DNA from: Zygnema cylindricum
Lineage: Eukaryota > Streptophyta > Zygnematophyceae > Zygnematales > Zygnemataceae
Assembly (NCBI GenBank): GCA_037447655.1
Contig: JBBHKE010000556.1
Location: 1-64,000, forward strand
Reading direction: 5' to 3'
DNA: 64,000 nucleotides
Part shown: positions 35,601 to 49,500 of the stretch, piece by piece
How positions within the stretch are numbered: position 1 is the first letter of the stretch
Layout of the letters: each line of letters opens with the position of its first letter
Translations under genes and position numbers: made by a program
The notes under the pieces: generated by a model
Told to the model about the DNA's origin: nothing
The model's database searches: none
The model's input: only the letters and a program-made list of their open reading frames with translations

Positions 35601-38600
35601 CAAAAATCAAACTGCAGGGAAAAAACTACATTGACAGTTGCACTTCCACAAGCAGCTCTGAGATCAGACATGGAAAAAACAGGAAAGTGCAATGTCTAGG
35701 ACAAAAAAATGAATCAATACAAAAAAAATTGCTGGGTGTGGATGCATTACAAAACTGTGCAATATTTGCCTAGGAGCACCCTCACAAACAGAGATGAATG
35801 TCCATCAAACATACAAATTCCATACATTTCTGTAAATGACTGACAAACTTGTAGACTATGCGCAGTTCACCGTAGGTCTTCCTTTCTGCAACAGCTTTAT
35901 GCAGTAACTCTTGCTTCAAATGGAAGATGCGGTAAGTATATCAACTGAAGCATAAAATAAGACTTGCCCTGTGCAGAAATTTTCAAGAAGTAAACACACT
36001 AGTTTCGTCTTGCTGGATCCTCGGCAAAAGGAAACAGTAATAACACCACCTTTCTTTCATGCGGACAGGGTACATCCATGTGCCCTGGTGTGACATTGAT
36101 GTTAAAAATACTAATGTAGAAGTATTCTTAATGTAGTAAATTTTCTTTCACATTGATACTAACGGCTGGTGTTAGTAAACTCTGCAAAGTGCAGTATCAT
36201 GATCTACGCTGGCAACAGTGAAACCTGACTCAAACAATCCAGCTTCATCCCATGAACCAAAAATGAGCGCTAAAACTAAAAGTGAACCACAGTGCTAAGA
36301 AATCAAGGCAGTTATTGTCACTCCCAAGAATATCAGAATGGTCCCGCTGCCATGCACTCGACCGCTTTGTATTGTTCCCATGTCCATTGCATACTTTCAG
36401 ATGCAATTAACAGGTGAAACCAGGACTGGGGCAACTGTACCTTACCCCATCAACCTCCCTTTGCCATTTGCTCAACAAAACCTCACCTTCCCAAGTGCCG
36501 CCTTCCTAAATTTAATAGCATGTTCTTCAATGACTTCTGTCGATTGCCATTTCGACTGCAGAACATGAGATGCCCCAACGGTTAACCTGCAAACCATAGA
36601 AGAGTTGTCATCAGATTAAATAGCCCCCGAAAAGCACAATTGTCCTGTTATCACTGTTCTGCTCCTAACGGTGCATACAATTGCAGTGAGCACGCACATA
36701 GATTGTTGCATGTAGAGAAGATTGTTCATCAGAAAAAGCTCTCTCAGCGGTGCATCCAGGCTGGAGGCAGCCAGACGGTGCAGAGAACGTTCCAGAGCCT
36801 CGAGAAGCTTCCCACACTGCTCAGCACCAGCCTTTGGTGAGCCCAACAATGAGTCCAGACAGGCACCATAGTCGCGGGTACTCCCTCTGCCAACCACAGA
36901 CAGAAACTTGTAAGGCAGGTGTAAAACATCATTAAGATCAGAAGGTCCCAGGCTCAGAGGGAGCTGTAAGGCCGATTGCAGAACTTGACAATCACACAAA
37001 CATGCGAAGATCAGAGAGGTTTCTGAGGGGACTACATGACTTGGTTCCTCACACAAATACACCTATGCAGAAGAGAGCACTCACCTAATAAGCAGTGGCT
37101 TCACATAATTTACTACATAGCTCGTGGTGGCATGCACACTCCCGTCAGGAGGGAGAACTTCCTCTGCTTCAGAAACCTGAGCTCTCCAAGGAAATCTGCA
37201 CCCAACAGGTGTCCCCAAAGTTGCAAATTACGGCACAATTACTAGTCCACGCAATACAGCAATCGCCCTTTCCTGTTCTAACAGTAAGAAGTTTCTACTT
37301 GAAATGGAAGATACAAGTTATTAAATACAAGGATACAAGGGGACAAGCAGACATCTCTGCTACGCCGCTCTGTCTTACCCCTATCTAACTGTCACTAACG
37401 CGACCATACAGGACATAGAATACAAGAAAAAAATATTGAACAATCTACACACAGGTTCACATGCCTGATGAAAGTCGATTGTCGAGCTGCATTTGTGACA
37501 TAACTGTCATCCAAAATGCGTCGAAATTCCTCAAATGTCCCGGATGCAGCCTCTGAGAGATATGATGGCAACCTTTTCAATAGATCTGTCAATCGTGACG
37601 TTTCTGACTGGCCGGCCATGGATAGAATCTGAACGAGAAAACCAAAAAAAATGACTAATTAAATGGTCCATGCTGGTGAAAGTTTTGAAGGAAGGAAGAT
37701 CCACACAAAAATGCAACCACCAAGTTTCTTTAAATCAAACTCTCCGCTTTTGAAGGTAATAACATGCAATTCCCACTTGATTTGTGCCACACTGTGCAGC
37801 CTCTTAACCAGGAGTCTCCATAGTACACGGATATGAAACACTACAAACTACACAATGCTCAGGTTCAAATAACTGCATATTTACAACATATTAGAATCAA
37901 AAAAGGATATAAAAATAATCACACCTTTATTTCCCATGAAAAAAAGGGGGAGGTTTAGGGTAAAAGAAATAAGCAAAACATCCTAATCTCCAAAAGAGCC
38001 ATTTGTCTGTGCGAGTAACTGTGTCAGTTTGTGTTCTCCTCTCTCCATTTATGTCACTAAGACACTTCTGTGTCTTCTTTGTCATTTATAAAGATATTAC
38101 ATTCAGGCCGATTCAGTTCTTACAAGAGAACAAAAAGGAATAACATTGCTAAGTACCTTATGTCAAAATGTACGGAGTTGGAAAGAGGGAATTCACTTTA
38201 AAAAAGTAAAGGACTTTATGCAATATTTCCAAGACGGTGTTTGGTTACTGTTAAGATTAAAAAAAATTAGCTGAATCAGAATCATCATAAGTCTGACAGT
38301 TAAATAAACGCTGACTTGATTATGCAACTGGTGAAGTGGATTAGTTGAAGTGTAACTCAAATACCTAAAGCTTCGATAAGGTATTGGTTGAAATAATTGC
38401 TCGTGTCAATAAATGCCATACTCTGGAATGCACGCCGTACATGGTTAGAATTGTAGCGCATGAATATCACTCCTTGTATAGACAAGAGTCATCACCCTAT
38501 AGATTTCACTGATAAAGAAAATTGAAACTCTCATAAAGAAAACACTATTTCGTTTTCTCCCAATTTCCATAAGCGTCTATCTCAACCTTCCTACGACATG

Positions 38601-41600
38601 CTCGCAAGCCAGTCGAACTCAAATTGCTATCTACCACGCTGGACCACTTGCACTTTCACTTGGCCCAAATGCCGCTTCTCTCTTCTTGTGCCTTTGCCTG
38701 TCGGCTTTTCCAAGAGACTCTCACCCTTGGTTCCACTTTTTGCAGAACGATGAACATGTCTAGCAAAGCAAAGATCCTCTCTGGAAGCTTCCGGCCACTA
38801 GCAATTGACCGGCACGCTCGAAGTAGCACAAGAACAAACTCATTAACTTTTGCTTGTTCATATAGCTCCTTCAAAGGTGTTTCCAGTTCATCGGTAAGTC
38901 CATCCATTATGTGTCCAATCAAAGCAGCCTCCCCTGCCATAAGGACTTTCACCTGCGATAAAACTTACATAATTAGTTTTTACAAGCCGATTAGAATGAT
39001 AAAATTACAGCAAGCGGGTTTTCTTCATTATTGGAACTATACCAACGAAAACAAATTTAATAAGCAACACATTGTTCACTGCAGCGAAAATCAGAATTCT
39101 ATTTGTTACAATTAACTAAAGTTCACTATTGACAAAAAAATTAACTATGCTATCAGCTGGAAGGACTGACATACGTCATCCGATGACCTCATAAACTAAC
39201 CCTAAGAGATACTGACATCGCTGCATATAGAAGTTTAACATCGTTCTTCTATTGGCATATTTTTGGCACCTTCTTTCGCTCACCAATATATTTACATTTC
39301 GCATCCACGACTTCATGATGGTCTCCATCTCAGACCACTGTACATCCTCAAGATCTGAAGCAGGCGGATACTTCAACTTCATATTTACCATGCTCTGTTC
39401 CAATGCCTGAGCTCTTACTTGCCTGCCAACATGTGCAGCACCTCTGTCGGACAATACTTAAAAAGGAAACTCAAAGCAAGAAAGACAGTAGATCGGGAAA
39501 ACACTAATATCATAGAAAGGAGCTGACTGCCAAAAAGCAAGAAAAGGTCATAACCAACCCTTTAATCCCGAATAGAAGCCATAACAAGATTTCTGAAAAT
39601 GACAAATGAAAGTAAAACCCAGCATTTTGTATTGGTAGATAATGGTGTACAATGTCAAATAGAAAGATCTTCTGACTGCCCAAATGGAAGGCAACAGCAA
39701 TTTGGCTCAAATCTGTAGAACTTTCCTTTTGTGTAACAGCAGAAGACATAACCAATTTCTGGGGTCATTTACTAACACAAAGAAAGTCGCTGCTTGTTCA
39801 AAATGGGGGTATTTGGGATTGGTCGAAAAAATGCTTTGATCTCATGCGTAAACCAGCATCAGTAAGGTGAAATACTCAATACGGCTACCTCGATTGGCTC
39901 TACAATCAAATCGCATAAACAATAAAACACTAGGATTATTCGCATACTGGGTGCATATAATGGATGATTACCCATAAGCACCCTTCAACTCTCCCTCTTT
40001 TGGCACTTCTCCACTCATATGCTTCTTCTTGCATATCTTTGTAAATGCTTTTGTTTGCTCTTTTACTGATGAAATGTATGATAGCACTGATACATGAAGC
40101 TGCACGACCCTCGACATTAGTACGAATGTATAGATTTATGTGAACGATTTCTCACTCAGGCGCAGCCCATATTAAACAATATGTTCCATTTGGTTCCCTG
40201 ACTCACTCCAAGCAAAATTACAACACGAGTGAACTGTTTTCCATGCTATAATAAGAAGGTTTCTTTCAGTCAAGTTTAGGTCTTCTAAGCCATCAAGCAA
40301 TTTCACTGTGCGAGGCTTTTACTAAAATGACCAAACATGAAAACATAGAAACCATACCAGAATCAAAATTTCACCTGTAAAGAGCAATGCATCGCTCTTC
40401 AGCTCCCCTCTTATGCATCTCTTCCGCCATCTTGTGAAGATATGGCACTGCATTGGCTGGCAACCATTCCAGAAGTGCGGCCCGAGTAGGACTTGAAATA
40501 GTTGCATCTTCCGATGAAGTGGGAGAAGCTGGAAGAGGGGAAGAACCCATCTCTATTACCTTAGAACCATCCAATATGGCCAACTCTTGTAGCTGGCTAT
40601 AGCTCAGTGGCTTGCTGCAACAAGAATGAGCATTGTATAGCACCATTCAGTGCAAGCAATGGTTTTAACTACTGTTGTTTACAATTCAAACAGCAAATGG
40701 TCCATTGAATGTGCAAGCTTTTTCTACTCCTACCCAGAGAAAGAAAAAAAAAAGCGATAAACGGATATACAACAGACACATATTAGTCATTAACCATGAC
40801 CCTGCAACAGAGGAGTCATTCTAACTTCTGGTGCGCATTCAGATAGGGTCTTTAATCGAAGTGTTACATGAAAACAAGTCTGTGAATCTTGCAATGATCA
40901 CCATCGTCCATCTGCACCTCGAAGAGATTTCATGATGAACCACATGTGATGAAAAGTTCCTTAAGCATCAATTCCATGACTAATGATTGCCTTGAGAATG
41001 GTCGGTTTACAATGGTTCGCTCACCTATGCTTTTTAAGAGCGTCACCAAACTCCTCTTCCAGGCTTGCAAGACCAACTTCAAGTTGCGTTCTTGCTATTT
41101 CCACCCCCTCCATACTTTGACATCTTGCTAAGATATCGTGTGCAATTGACAATTTGCTCATTGTTTCCAAAAAGCCTTCAAGATTCCATCGTGGACCTAC
41201 GGCGATAGTTGCTTTCAGCTGCAAAAATGACAAACGGAATAACTAGGACAATTAGACCAGGCGGGGGAATGTCTATAATTTTTTTTGTGTCCATAGGGAC
41301 ATTTTTCAGCCACAGAATCCAAACAAAGAGAAAAACATTATAGCTATTCAGTGAGAAAAACAGGAATATAACAAATAAGCTAATTCCATTACTACAGGAA
41401 CCGCAACAAATCCACATCTGTCTCTCCTATCTCAAAAGTTTCATTTCTTTTTTTGAAAGCAATAAGAATATTCATAAATCACAAAATTTTCTTCCTTGCA
41501 CAAACCAAGTTACACGAGACTTTCAATCAATCACAATTCATTGTTGAATGTCTTAACAGCAGATTACAATTTTCAAAACACATTTCCATCAACTTTCTAG

Positions 41601-42674
41601 TCTATTAATTGCCAAAAACTATTTCCAATTCATGCTCAAATTCCCTTTCCTTTCGGGCAAAGGCATGAGCGGCGCTCCCAAAAAGCAGCAAGATTTATCT
41701 TCTTCTTGACATTTGCTGCTTTTTCGGACGAAGGAATGGAAAAGCAACAAGCTACAACAAAAAGCACAGTTTTGCTACTGTTCGCTCGAAGGTACATTCT
41801 TCAAACCTTTGTCACATGTCACATGAAAAAAACAGCGCTTTTCTTATCACTTCACTGCTTTGTTTGTATTGCTTAACTTTATACGCACAAGAGCTGGCGC
41901 GAAGACATATGACATATACATGATATTATGACACTTGCCAAAGAGAATCCGAAAACATTGCAAATTTTAAGCAATTAGCCACCAATCATTTCAAAGTTGA
42001 AATATTTCAACTTGACAATTCGATTTCGTATGAACATAATACAGCACAATTTTATACATGCAACAATTTCTGCTGAGTTTGCTATACATCGCATGCTATG
42101 GACTCGTGCTATAATGAATCGATAGCATCATGATGCTATGGATCAATTGTTTCACATGGATCCATAGCACAGCATGTTTCAAGTTAAGTTGCTTATACAT
42201 TGACAGACTGCGGCCCAATCAAAACATTAACCATGGAACTCAAACGTAAGACCTTTAAAACACTTCTAGATAAGCCCGTGGCAGCAAAGAGCCAACGAAA
42301 ACTGATTCTGAGGAGCTAAAATCAACAACACCATTGACCTTGCAATCTAGACAGGTGTTGAAAACCCCATCATAAAAATGTACGTAAAATTATGCCTTCC
42401 GTCTTTTCTTATTATTAAGCATTTTGTCCACTTTCCATACATTGACACATACAACATTAAAAAAGGTGGGGCCCTCCACTCTGTCTTGGTCTTAAATTGG
42501 AAATAGACACACTCAAGCTTTGTGGTGTTGAACAAACTCACTGCTTGCACAGTGCACAGAGCATCCAGAACGTCATGTTTGGATTCCAAACCGGAAGAGC
42601 TTGAAGAGTCCTGCCCCCCAGGCAAAAGCATCAAAGACACCTCTCCCTTCAAGGCGTCAAAACCTTGTTCGGAA
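32630..42674 (-). CDS. EXO70: Exocyst complex subunit EXO70
   Basis: Minus-strand exons in transcript order: 42542-42674 (tentative), 41025-41218, 40375-40614, 39284-39443, 38725-38952, 37461-37628, about 36679-37062, 36487-36555, 35365-35441, 32630-32780. GT-AG sites and frames join throughout; the donor of the 37062 exon is the least certain. Family marks: GPRWNLEGFLETM, LLEWLPANAVPYLHKMAEEM, EQSMVNMKLKYPP, VKVLMAGEAALIGHIMDGL, ERIFALLDMFIVLQKVEP, TFEEFRRILDDS, LRELFLMNNLLYMQQ, and RKFNDAFEELALQQGTWVVV near the end. Exo70 is a helical-rod subunit that tethers secretory vesicles to the plasma membrane. The last codon is a TAA that overlaps a donor-like AA|GTAAGC, so the usual C-terminal tail may be absent or lie on a further exon. 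The N-terminal exon(s) were not found; a frame at 43285-43539 is a weak candidate. Introns reach 2.6 kb. Confidence 0.88.
32781..35364 (-). other. Large EXO70 intron
   Basis: A 2.6 kb intron between the last two EXO70 exons: phase 2 on the left exon meets one base on the right. Scattered short open frames (for example 33455-33727 minus) have no family resemblance. No transposon ends were recognised. Confidence 0.5.
41219..42541 (-). other. EXO70 intron, AT-rich
   Basis: No coding sequence. It contains an 18 bp palindrome (ATAGCATCATGATGCTAT, about 42122-42139) overlapping a second hairpin at about 42131-42170 (GCTATGGATC paired with GATCCATAGC). Confidence 0.45.
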
Positions 42675-44585
42675 CTTCAAAATTTAAACGGAAAACAGTA
42701 ATGCAACCTCAACCTCAACTCCTTGGGTTTACCAGCTTCACCAGCATTTACAAGGGTAATGAGAAGTATGCGATGCTGGCCTGTAATCACCAATCGTACC
42801 AAAAAAAATGCACTTATTTTACAAAATTGTACAGGTTTCGATAAATTCTATGATTAATACGCCAGTAACACCAGTTACAAAGCTCGTACAATTCCCCTGT
42901 GACTAAATAAGTTTCATTTTAACCATTTCCAGAACCTCCAAAATATCATCCCTAATCCAGTCCCAGACGCCACATGTCACATGTCACTCCCATAGTTCAA
43001 GTCCTCATCCATTTCGACAATTTCTCCCCACCCTTCTCCACTCCACTCTGAACTCCCCCCTTTCTCATAACACTAACTGCTAACCCTCTTAGAACCTTCC
43101 CAAGCCACATAACAACAACCTTCACAATATGTCAATTCGAAATTTGAAGCACTTTCTTTTTTATCCCTTTCCGCATTGAATGAACCAGTTTCCATTTCCA
43201 CTTAATCATCAAATTCATCACTCTCCTTCATCATGGTGTAGAGGTGCAAAAAGGGGGAGAAACGCTATATGTGGTCGACCCGTACTAATGCGTAATAAGC
43301 GCAAAAAGCCCGTATAATACACATGTAAGAGAGGGTCGCCGGAAACAGCGTTTCAGTGTGTTTTCACACTTTTGAAATATGGCTTTCATTGATGACACAC
43401 ATCCACTATTTCCAGAAACTTTTAGGGTTTTCTGGTCCGCTCTCTGTTTTACCTCTTGGTCTTCAAAATCGGACGATTCCAAAGCTGAATCCATTCCTTC
43501 ACGTTCCATTTTATCGATATTTGCTATGTCCTCCAGCATTTAACCAGCTTCATATACCATCACACATTTCATGAATTCCTGTATCACATTGGCCTTCTAT
43601 ACACCAAAAAACCAAAAATAATAACCCTTTCACACTCTCACTTGCACTGCTCTGCAATGAAAACGTAGAAAATGCTAATATGACGTATTACTTAATGAAA
43701 TAGAATCAAACTTGTAATTAAATTAGTAGGGGTTGACGAAGCCATAAAGTTAACGCAAACTACACTTTACATCACTCCAACAACGAAACTTTCTTTCATG
43801 TCCACCTTCCTGCAAAAGAACGCACACACCATATCTAAACTTAGTAAGATTCAGCTGATCAATCAGATACATATTTAAACCACACTTTGAGATAAAAGTT
43901 GCAGATACAGTACCAGTTAAAGCTAAAGTTAAAGTCAAAGTTAGAGCTTCAATTGTTATAATTATCCTGATGTCCACATTATGTCGTCATAATACAAGTG
44001 ACATAAGGTTGCTTACACATTTTTTTACAGAGAAAAGTTTCTTGCGGTACAAAAATATAGATGGAAAACTCTCCTGATACGCTAAATGAATATTGGCTGA
44101 CTGCATAACTACAGTACCCTGGAAGAAAACAAGTTACATAGCATTGACCTGTATTATTTGTTGACTGGGAGATTATATGAACAGAGGGGGAGATTTCCAC
44201 TGACCGTTAGCAGGAGCATAAATCCATAATCCTTCCAAGGCTACAACCCAGCACCTTTACCCTTTCCTCCGAACTTCCCCCTTCTTTTCCCCTCTTTTCT
44301 TTCCTTTTCCAATCTTTTAGAATTGGCAGTTGCCACATCCGCGGACGGTGCAATCCGACATAAAAGTTACGCGTCAGAATTTTGACGGTTGACATTTCTG
44401 CCGTCGAATTTTCTATTCCGATAAATCTGAGCGTTGTACACTTGTACGAGACCATCGCAAGGGTGAGAACGTACAGTGACCGTTTACACAGTTGCAACGA
44501 TTTATCTCATGAGGTTTACAGAACAGACGGGTACGAAAATAGTACAGTACTGTAGTAAATTGCCACTCAAATATAACTTTCGTAA
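42675..44585. other. EXO70 5' side, unresolved
   Basis: Should hold the missing EXO70 N-terminus and promoter. A minus frame at 43285-43539 begins MLEDIANIDKMEREGMDSAL and has a donor-like GAG|GTAAAA, but it does not resemble known Exo70 N-termini closely enough to assign. The rest is AT-rich without clear features. Confidence 0.35.
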
Positions 44586-44765
44586 GGTGAAGTTCCATTA
44601 CACGAAAAGTGAAGTTGTTTGCAAAAATTCGGACTCCTCCGTACTACATCGTACCTCTTATTTTGTTTTTATCCGAAAAACAACATTACAAAGAATCTCC
44701 AAAAGTTTGGGAGTTAACAATGACCGTTGGATATTTTTTCGTGAAGCATTCGCTTCGAAAGTTTT

Positions 44766-44807
44766 TGTAATTGGTGATGTACCTCGCGAGGTACATCGCC
44801 AATTACA
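44766..44807. repeat. 42 bp palindrome with CTCGCGAG centre
   Basis: Two 21 nt arms, one mismatch, centred on ACCTCGCGAGGT. The same centre occurs in two family B elements, but here it lies outside the family B copy. Confidence 0.85.
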
Positions 44808-44894
44808 GAAAAAATTGAGTCGCGACACGTCGGATAATGAACATACGTGTCACGATGGCAACCAACGGAAATAAAAAAATTCGCACACGATATA

Positions 44895-45840
44895 GGGCGT
44901 GTGCCCATGTGTTCAAGTAAGGGTTTTTTCCCGTCGTTTACACAGAAAATGGGACTTCCAAGGAGAAAATATTACGCCGTACGAAAAATGGGCAAAAACA
45001 CAAGTACATTTTGCGTCATCTTGGAACTTGGAAGGTACGGCAATTTGGCGTTATTATCAACGCGACCCATTTCCAGCTCATCTTCACACTTGCACTGGAA
45101 TCAAATCGCGACCTGATTTTAATCAAAATAACATCCTATTGACGAATAGGAAACCTGGATTGCATGCGTCAAACGTTTTCAAAAAAAATTGCACGAAGGA
45201 AAGTACACGCTATTTTTTTCACTGCTCGTCACGAGCATGCACATAAGAAAATGACAAACTTGTACGGAAAAAAACTTGCAGGGGTCTCGGACCTCCACTT
45301 TCCTTCATGGGTCCTTTGCAAAAGTTTACGTCGTCCTCGTCTCTCTTCCTCTTTCTCACTCGATCGCTCTTATTTCTCTCTCCCCTAAATGAAATGCGGC
45401 AATGATGGTTTAAAATGAAAGATATATTTTTTTATCTCTTTTTTGAATATCTTTGGTCGTAGTTTGACGGCATATCGAATGATAAAAGATAAATAAAAGA
45501 AATCGGAAGCCATGGCGGAATGTTTACGTACTAATGACGTCATAGCGTGGCGTGACTTCGCAATGTCAAAACCCGAAACATTTACGATGTCAGAAAAACC
45601 TCGACGTCTACAACCGTCGCCGTTTTTGTAGACGTCACTTATTTTAGGAAGTTTCGCAGTAATCTACATTTCGTTTCGTAGTCTGTCGCACATATTGTAG
45701 ACGTCTACGACTGTCACAAATTTGAAGTAATGAAAGCGCAAGTAATGAATGACATAGGAACATTTTGAAAAGTACACCGTAAAATCTGCGCTAAATTCCA
45801 AAGTAACGTTTCAAAATTTCGGTTACATGGGCACACGCCC
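44895..45840 (+). mobile_element. Harbinger-like family B element, uninterrupted (copy 2, 946 bp)
   Basis: Ends GGGCGTGTGCCCATGTG and its inverse CATGGGCACACGCCC; flanks share ATA. It carries the ~45 bp conserved core at 45276-45320 (TTGCAGGGGTCTCGGACCTC...). Its length and right-end sequence match the pieces left in copy 1, making it the reference for that interrupted copy. Where copy 1 has the CTCGCGAG palindrome, this one has a different hairpin, CCTATTGACGAATAGG (45134-45149). Open frames through it are not conserved as protein. Confidence 0.8.
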
Positions 45841-46566
45841 ATACTCATTCAAAATCCAACAAAAAATACAAACGAAATGACGCTATTTCTGTTAGCGTCC
45901 ATTCGTCCATTCGTCAAACTATTTCTGACAACGCTCATTCGTCGCGCGAAAAAATAGGAACCCTAAAATAATGAGGTGGTATCTGAACAAGGTGTCTCTG
46001 CAAAGGGTACAGAAGTTGTGTTGAACGATGACTTGGTAGTTGGTACGCAAATGAAGATTTTTGGTCGGTGTGAAAATCATTGACTATTTTTAAAATCCGA
46101 TCTCAACTCACGTGTACCACTTAATTATGCACACGTGGATTGCAGACTTTGCGCAATGGAACTTCGTTCAAATTGTAGCATTCTGTAATGTTGGCCGTAC
46201 AGAATGTCGTAATGGAACTTCACCCTTGCCATTTTCGAGATAATCAGCCTGGTTTATCAGGTGTTCGGGTACAACGACCCATAATTTCAGTAAATGACAA
46301 ACACTTGTGGTGACTATAGCGATATATCATAGTCGATACGTGATACATCGATATCAATGAAACCCAGCCCGTAGAGTTGGCCGTACGATTACAGAATTTC
46401 CTGATGGAACGCCACCTTAAGTCGGTCTAAGGGCAGTTATCATAGTTAGCTTCTGCTTACAATCTTTTGGTTTCTCCCTTTTATGTTATTGGAAATGGAA
46501 TATGGAAATTTATAATTAACGACGATCTTGATATGTCTTCACAGCACAATTATAGATCTGGCTGCA

Positions 46567-49500
46567 ATGGTGTGGAGGAGAGTCGCTTGCCGACGTATCG
46601 CATCACATCTTTGCAAATTGGGTGAGTGTGGTGTCGTTTGAAGAATTTAAACGCTGTACTTTTGTTTTCCTACTTTTTGATCAACGCTCATCTCTGTGAT
46701 CATGAACCAGTTCTTGTGTGGAAAATAGGATTGTACCAGGTCTCCTCACAGTTATTTCTTTATCATGGATATGTCGGTACTCATGTATGTTTTGGTTTCA
46801 CTGGCTCCCATCTAGAGTTAGCCAGACTCGTATGCTATTCAAAGGACTTGAGGCATTTGATGTAAGTTTTAGTGTGCTAGGTAAATTAATGGCGGAGAAA
46901 AAAGTTTTGAGCGCAAATGAGAGAACATGTATGCGGCTAATGCAGTCTCAATGTTTCTGGATGTTCGGTTGATATGGTAATGGCTCAACTCCTGTGTTAC
47001 TTCTGAATGGATCTTGATGTCAGTTGTGTTAATCTTTTTTTGGTGAGCACATTTTGTTTCATTCCCTTCTGCGGACTGATCGTTTTAGATTCTAAATTTT
47101 GGGAGTGAAATTTTTAGATAAATTGTATTCTGGTTAATGCAGGGACATGCCTGCCTGTCTATCAATTGTATCCCTGCATGTTTCTCTCGAGATGGGCAAG
47201 TTGGTCCTATTTGTTGACAACAGCCCTTGGACATCTGGTTTGCAACGTTCTCAATCAGCACGTCTCTGGCAACTCATGGTCACTCAGGTGCAACCTTTTT
47301 AGTTGTTTCAAGGACATGTGATAGAACTGGCATGACAACTGGTTTAATTTCAAGTTCTCTCTCTCTTACTTTTTTTTCTGGCATTTGATGCATCTTGGTT
47401 TAATAGGTTTGCCAATGCCCAGAGAACCTTTCGGAAATCTGGGTCCTGTTCTGGTCATGTCTGGCACTTTGCTGTGTAAACTTTTGGCCTGTTTGTCAAC
47501 ATTTTTGGGACAAATAGATCATGTGATGATTTAAGGACTTAAGCTTACAAGCCTAGTAAATAATCTCTTTCTCAGGCAAACATGACAATTGCTTGCAAGT
47601 ACTTCAGAGAGATAAGGTGCTCATCACCTACTTTGCAAAACATGCTTTCAGTTTAAGTTGCAAATATCTTTCTTTTCTTTCTTGGTTGTGCCATCTTGCA
47701 TGCTAGTCCCGTGAGTCCCCTTTTACCAATCACAAGGAGCTCGCTCGTGCAAGGCGGAGATTGAACCTTGTGGAGGATTATTGTCAAGTAGAGCCAGCAA
47801 CCTTTAGGTTAATCTTCGTAAACTCTTTGACTCCTGGGCTGCTTTATGCATTTGATTGATGTTTGGTAACCTTAAAGTAGTAGCTCAGTTGATGTAGGCT
47901 CGAGAAATGAAGTATATAGCCAGGGCTGATTCGGTAATCTTCAGTCTGCACAGACACGTGATGATGTTTTACAGCACTTACTCATGCTATTCGTATAATT
48001 AGCGTATATATGCAATCTGCGGAATTTTCTTGAAATTTCAACTAGATCATTTGGACAGGCACATCTGTGTGGGGTCATGTCATGCTGTCATACGAGGTAT
48101 GAATGTGTGTTGTGATGAAGGGCTGGCAAATAAATTGCTCATTACATTTTATTTTTTGTATTGGGCTGACTGCCATCATGTTTGTTGTCCAAGTATATGT
48201 GCATTGCAAAAGAGGGTGCCACAGTTTTGCCTTGTGGAAGTGTCAGCATTTGAATTGTGATGTGATTTTGCATTTAGCTAACCCTGTCTGCAGTTTGGTG
48301 GGAAGTCTCATTAAGGAGCCTGGCTGGCTGGTATTAGGAATCCTAATCATCGACATGAAAGGCAGAGTGGGCAATTGCGCCATCGCCGTATGAAATGGCC
48401 GTCTCTTGCAGCCTTAGTCCGCCGTCTGCAGGCACGCAGGAAGGCTTCTGCTCGGGGGCACAATCCTCCTAACGGTCTCTATGGTTGCGTAACCTTTGAA
48501 ATATATTGGGTTGATGTGTGTGGGATAAGCTACATCAATGAACTCCAGGTGGGCCATGCCGGGTCATGCCCAAAAGTTGTTTATCTTTAAACTTAGTAAC
48601 CCATTTGGATACATGAACCTTTTTTTCAAACTTTAGGACAATATTAAGTAGGTGGTTGAATGCGGTGGAAGGGTAAAGGCCATTTTAGTGATTTTCTGGG
48701 TAGTTTGGCAGGAATTTGAATTTCAATTAGTTGCGTGATGTAGCAAAAGTGTGGTAGTGTTGTTGCACACTTGACCAGTTAGTTGATAAAAGCTATGACT
48801 TTGGATGTGCAATCAATGTATACCGCGTATTTGTTTTTTGGTATTTTTGATCCCATGCAGGGAGCCACTATTGTGCAGGGTCAGCCATGGATGCACTGAC
48901 TGTAGTACTATACTCACTCATGTACCGATAAAAATATTTGTTTGTAATGGTCAGTGCGGCGAGTTGAATTCTTTCAAATTTGCCTTTTTGCAGTCACGTT
49001 TACATGCAAATTGAAGTCCAAATGGACTGCATTTTTTTCCATTAGAATTGTTTAATCTCATCATATTCAATTTCATTTGGCTGGTGCTCTAATTTTGGTG
49101 TCTTATTGAAAAAGGTAAATGCTCCCCAAAAAATGGTTTTTTTGAAGCAGTTTTGTCTTAAAGAAAAAGCTAATCTATGGTTGAGTGTTGCAATTTGTAT
49201 ATTTTGTAAATGATTTATGGACTTTTGCTCTTTCTGAGTGGGCAAGGAGCTCAGATTGAAAGAGCCTCACCCCACCCTTTCTATTGCATTTAGTTAAATA
49301 GAAAAAACGTCAATTTTTGTATGGCAGACTTGGCAATATCATGTGGTGGAACAAATATTGATTATCGGGTCGCTCAATGTGCAATTCTAGTGAGAAACAT
49401 GGCATTCAGATCGGCGTTCATAGGTTGCCAAAGTCAAGTATGCTAGGCCATCACCAGTAACCACCTGCTGAAGCAGTGTTAATGTTTGGTGTGGTTTGGC

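Larger units (their letters stand above)
44586..46224. mobile_element. Putative DNA element with GGTGAAGTTCCATTAC ends, carrying a nested family B copy
   Basis: GGTGAAGTTCCATTAC at 44586 and its exact reverse complement ending at 46224. A related end (AAGGTGGCGTTCCATCA on the reverse strand) lies near 46410, so the family has at least one further terminus nearby. The family B copy 44895-45840 sits inside. No target duplication could be recognised, so boundaries are tentative. Confidence 0.45.

Noticed and set aside
40580-40620. tRNA-like GGCTATAGCTCAGTGGCTTGC on the plus strand
   Set aside because: It lies inside an EXO70 exon on the other strand and has no matching T-arm downstream; chance resemblance.
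45164-45388. Open frames in family B elements with similar peptides (e.g. PSWVLCKSLR / HSWVLCRSLR)
   Set aside because: Similarity follows the DNA-level conserved core; in copy 1 a different frame is open, so there is no selection on protein.
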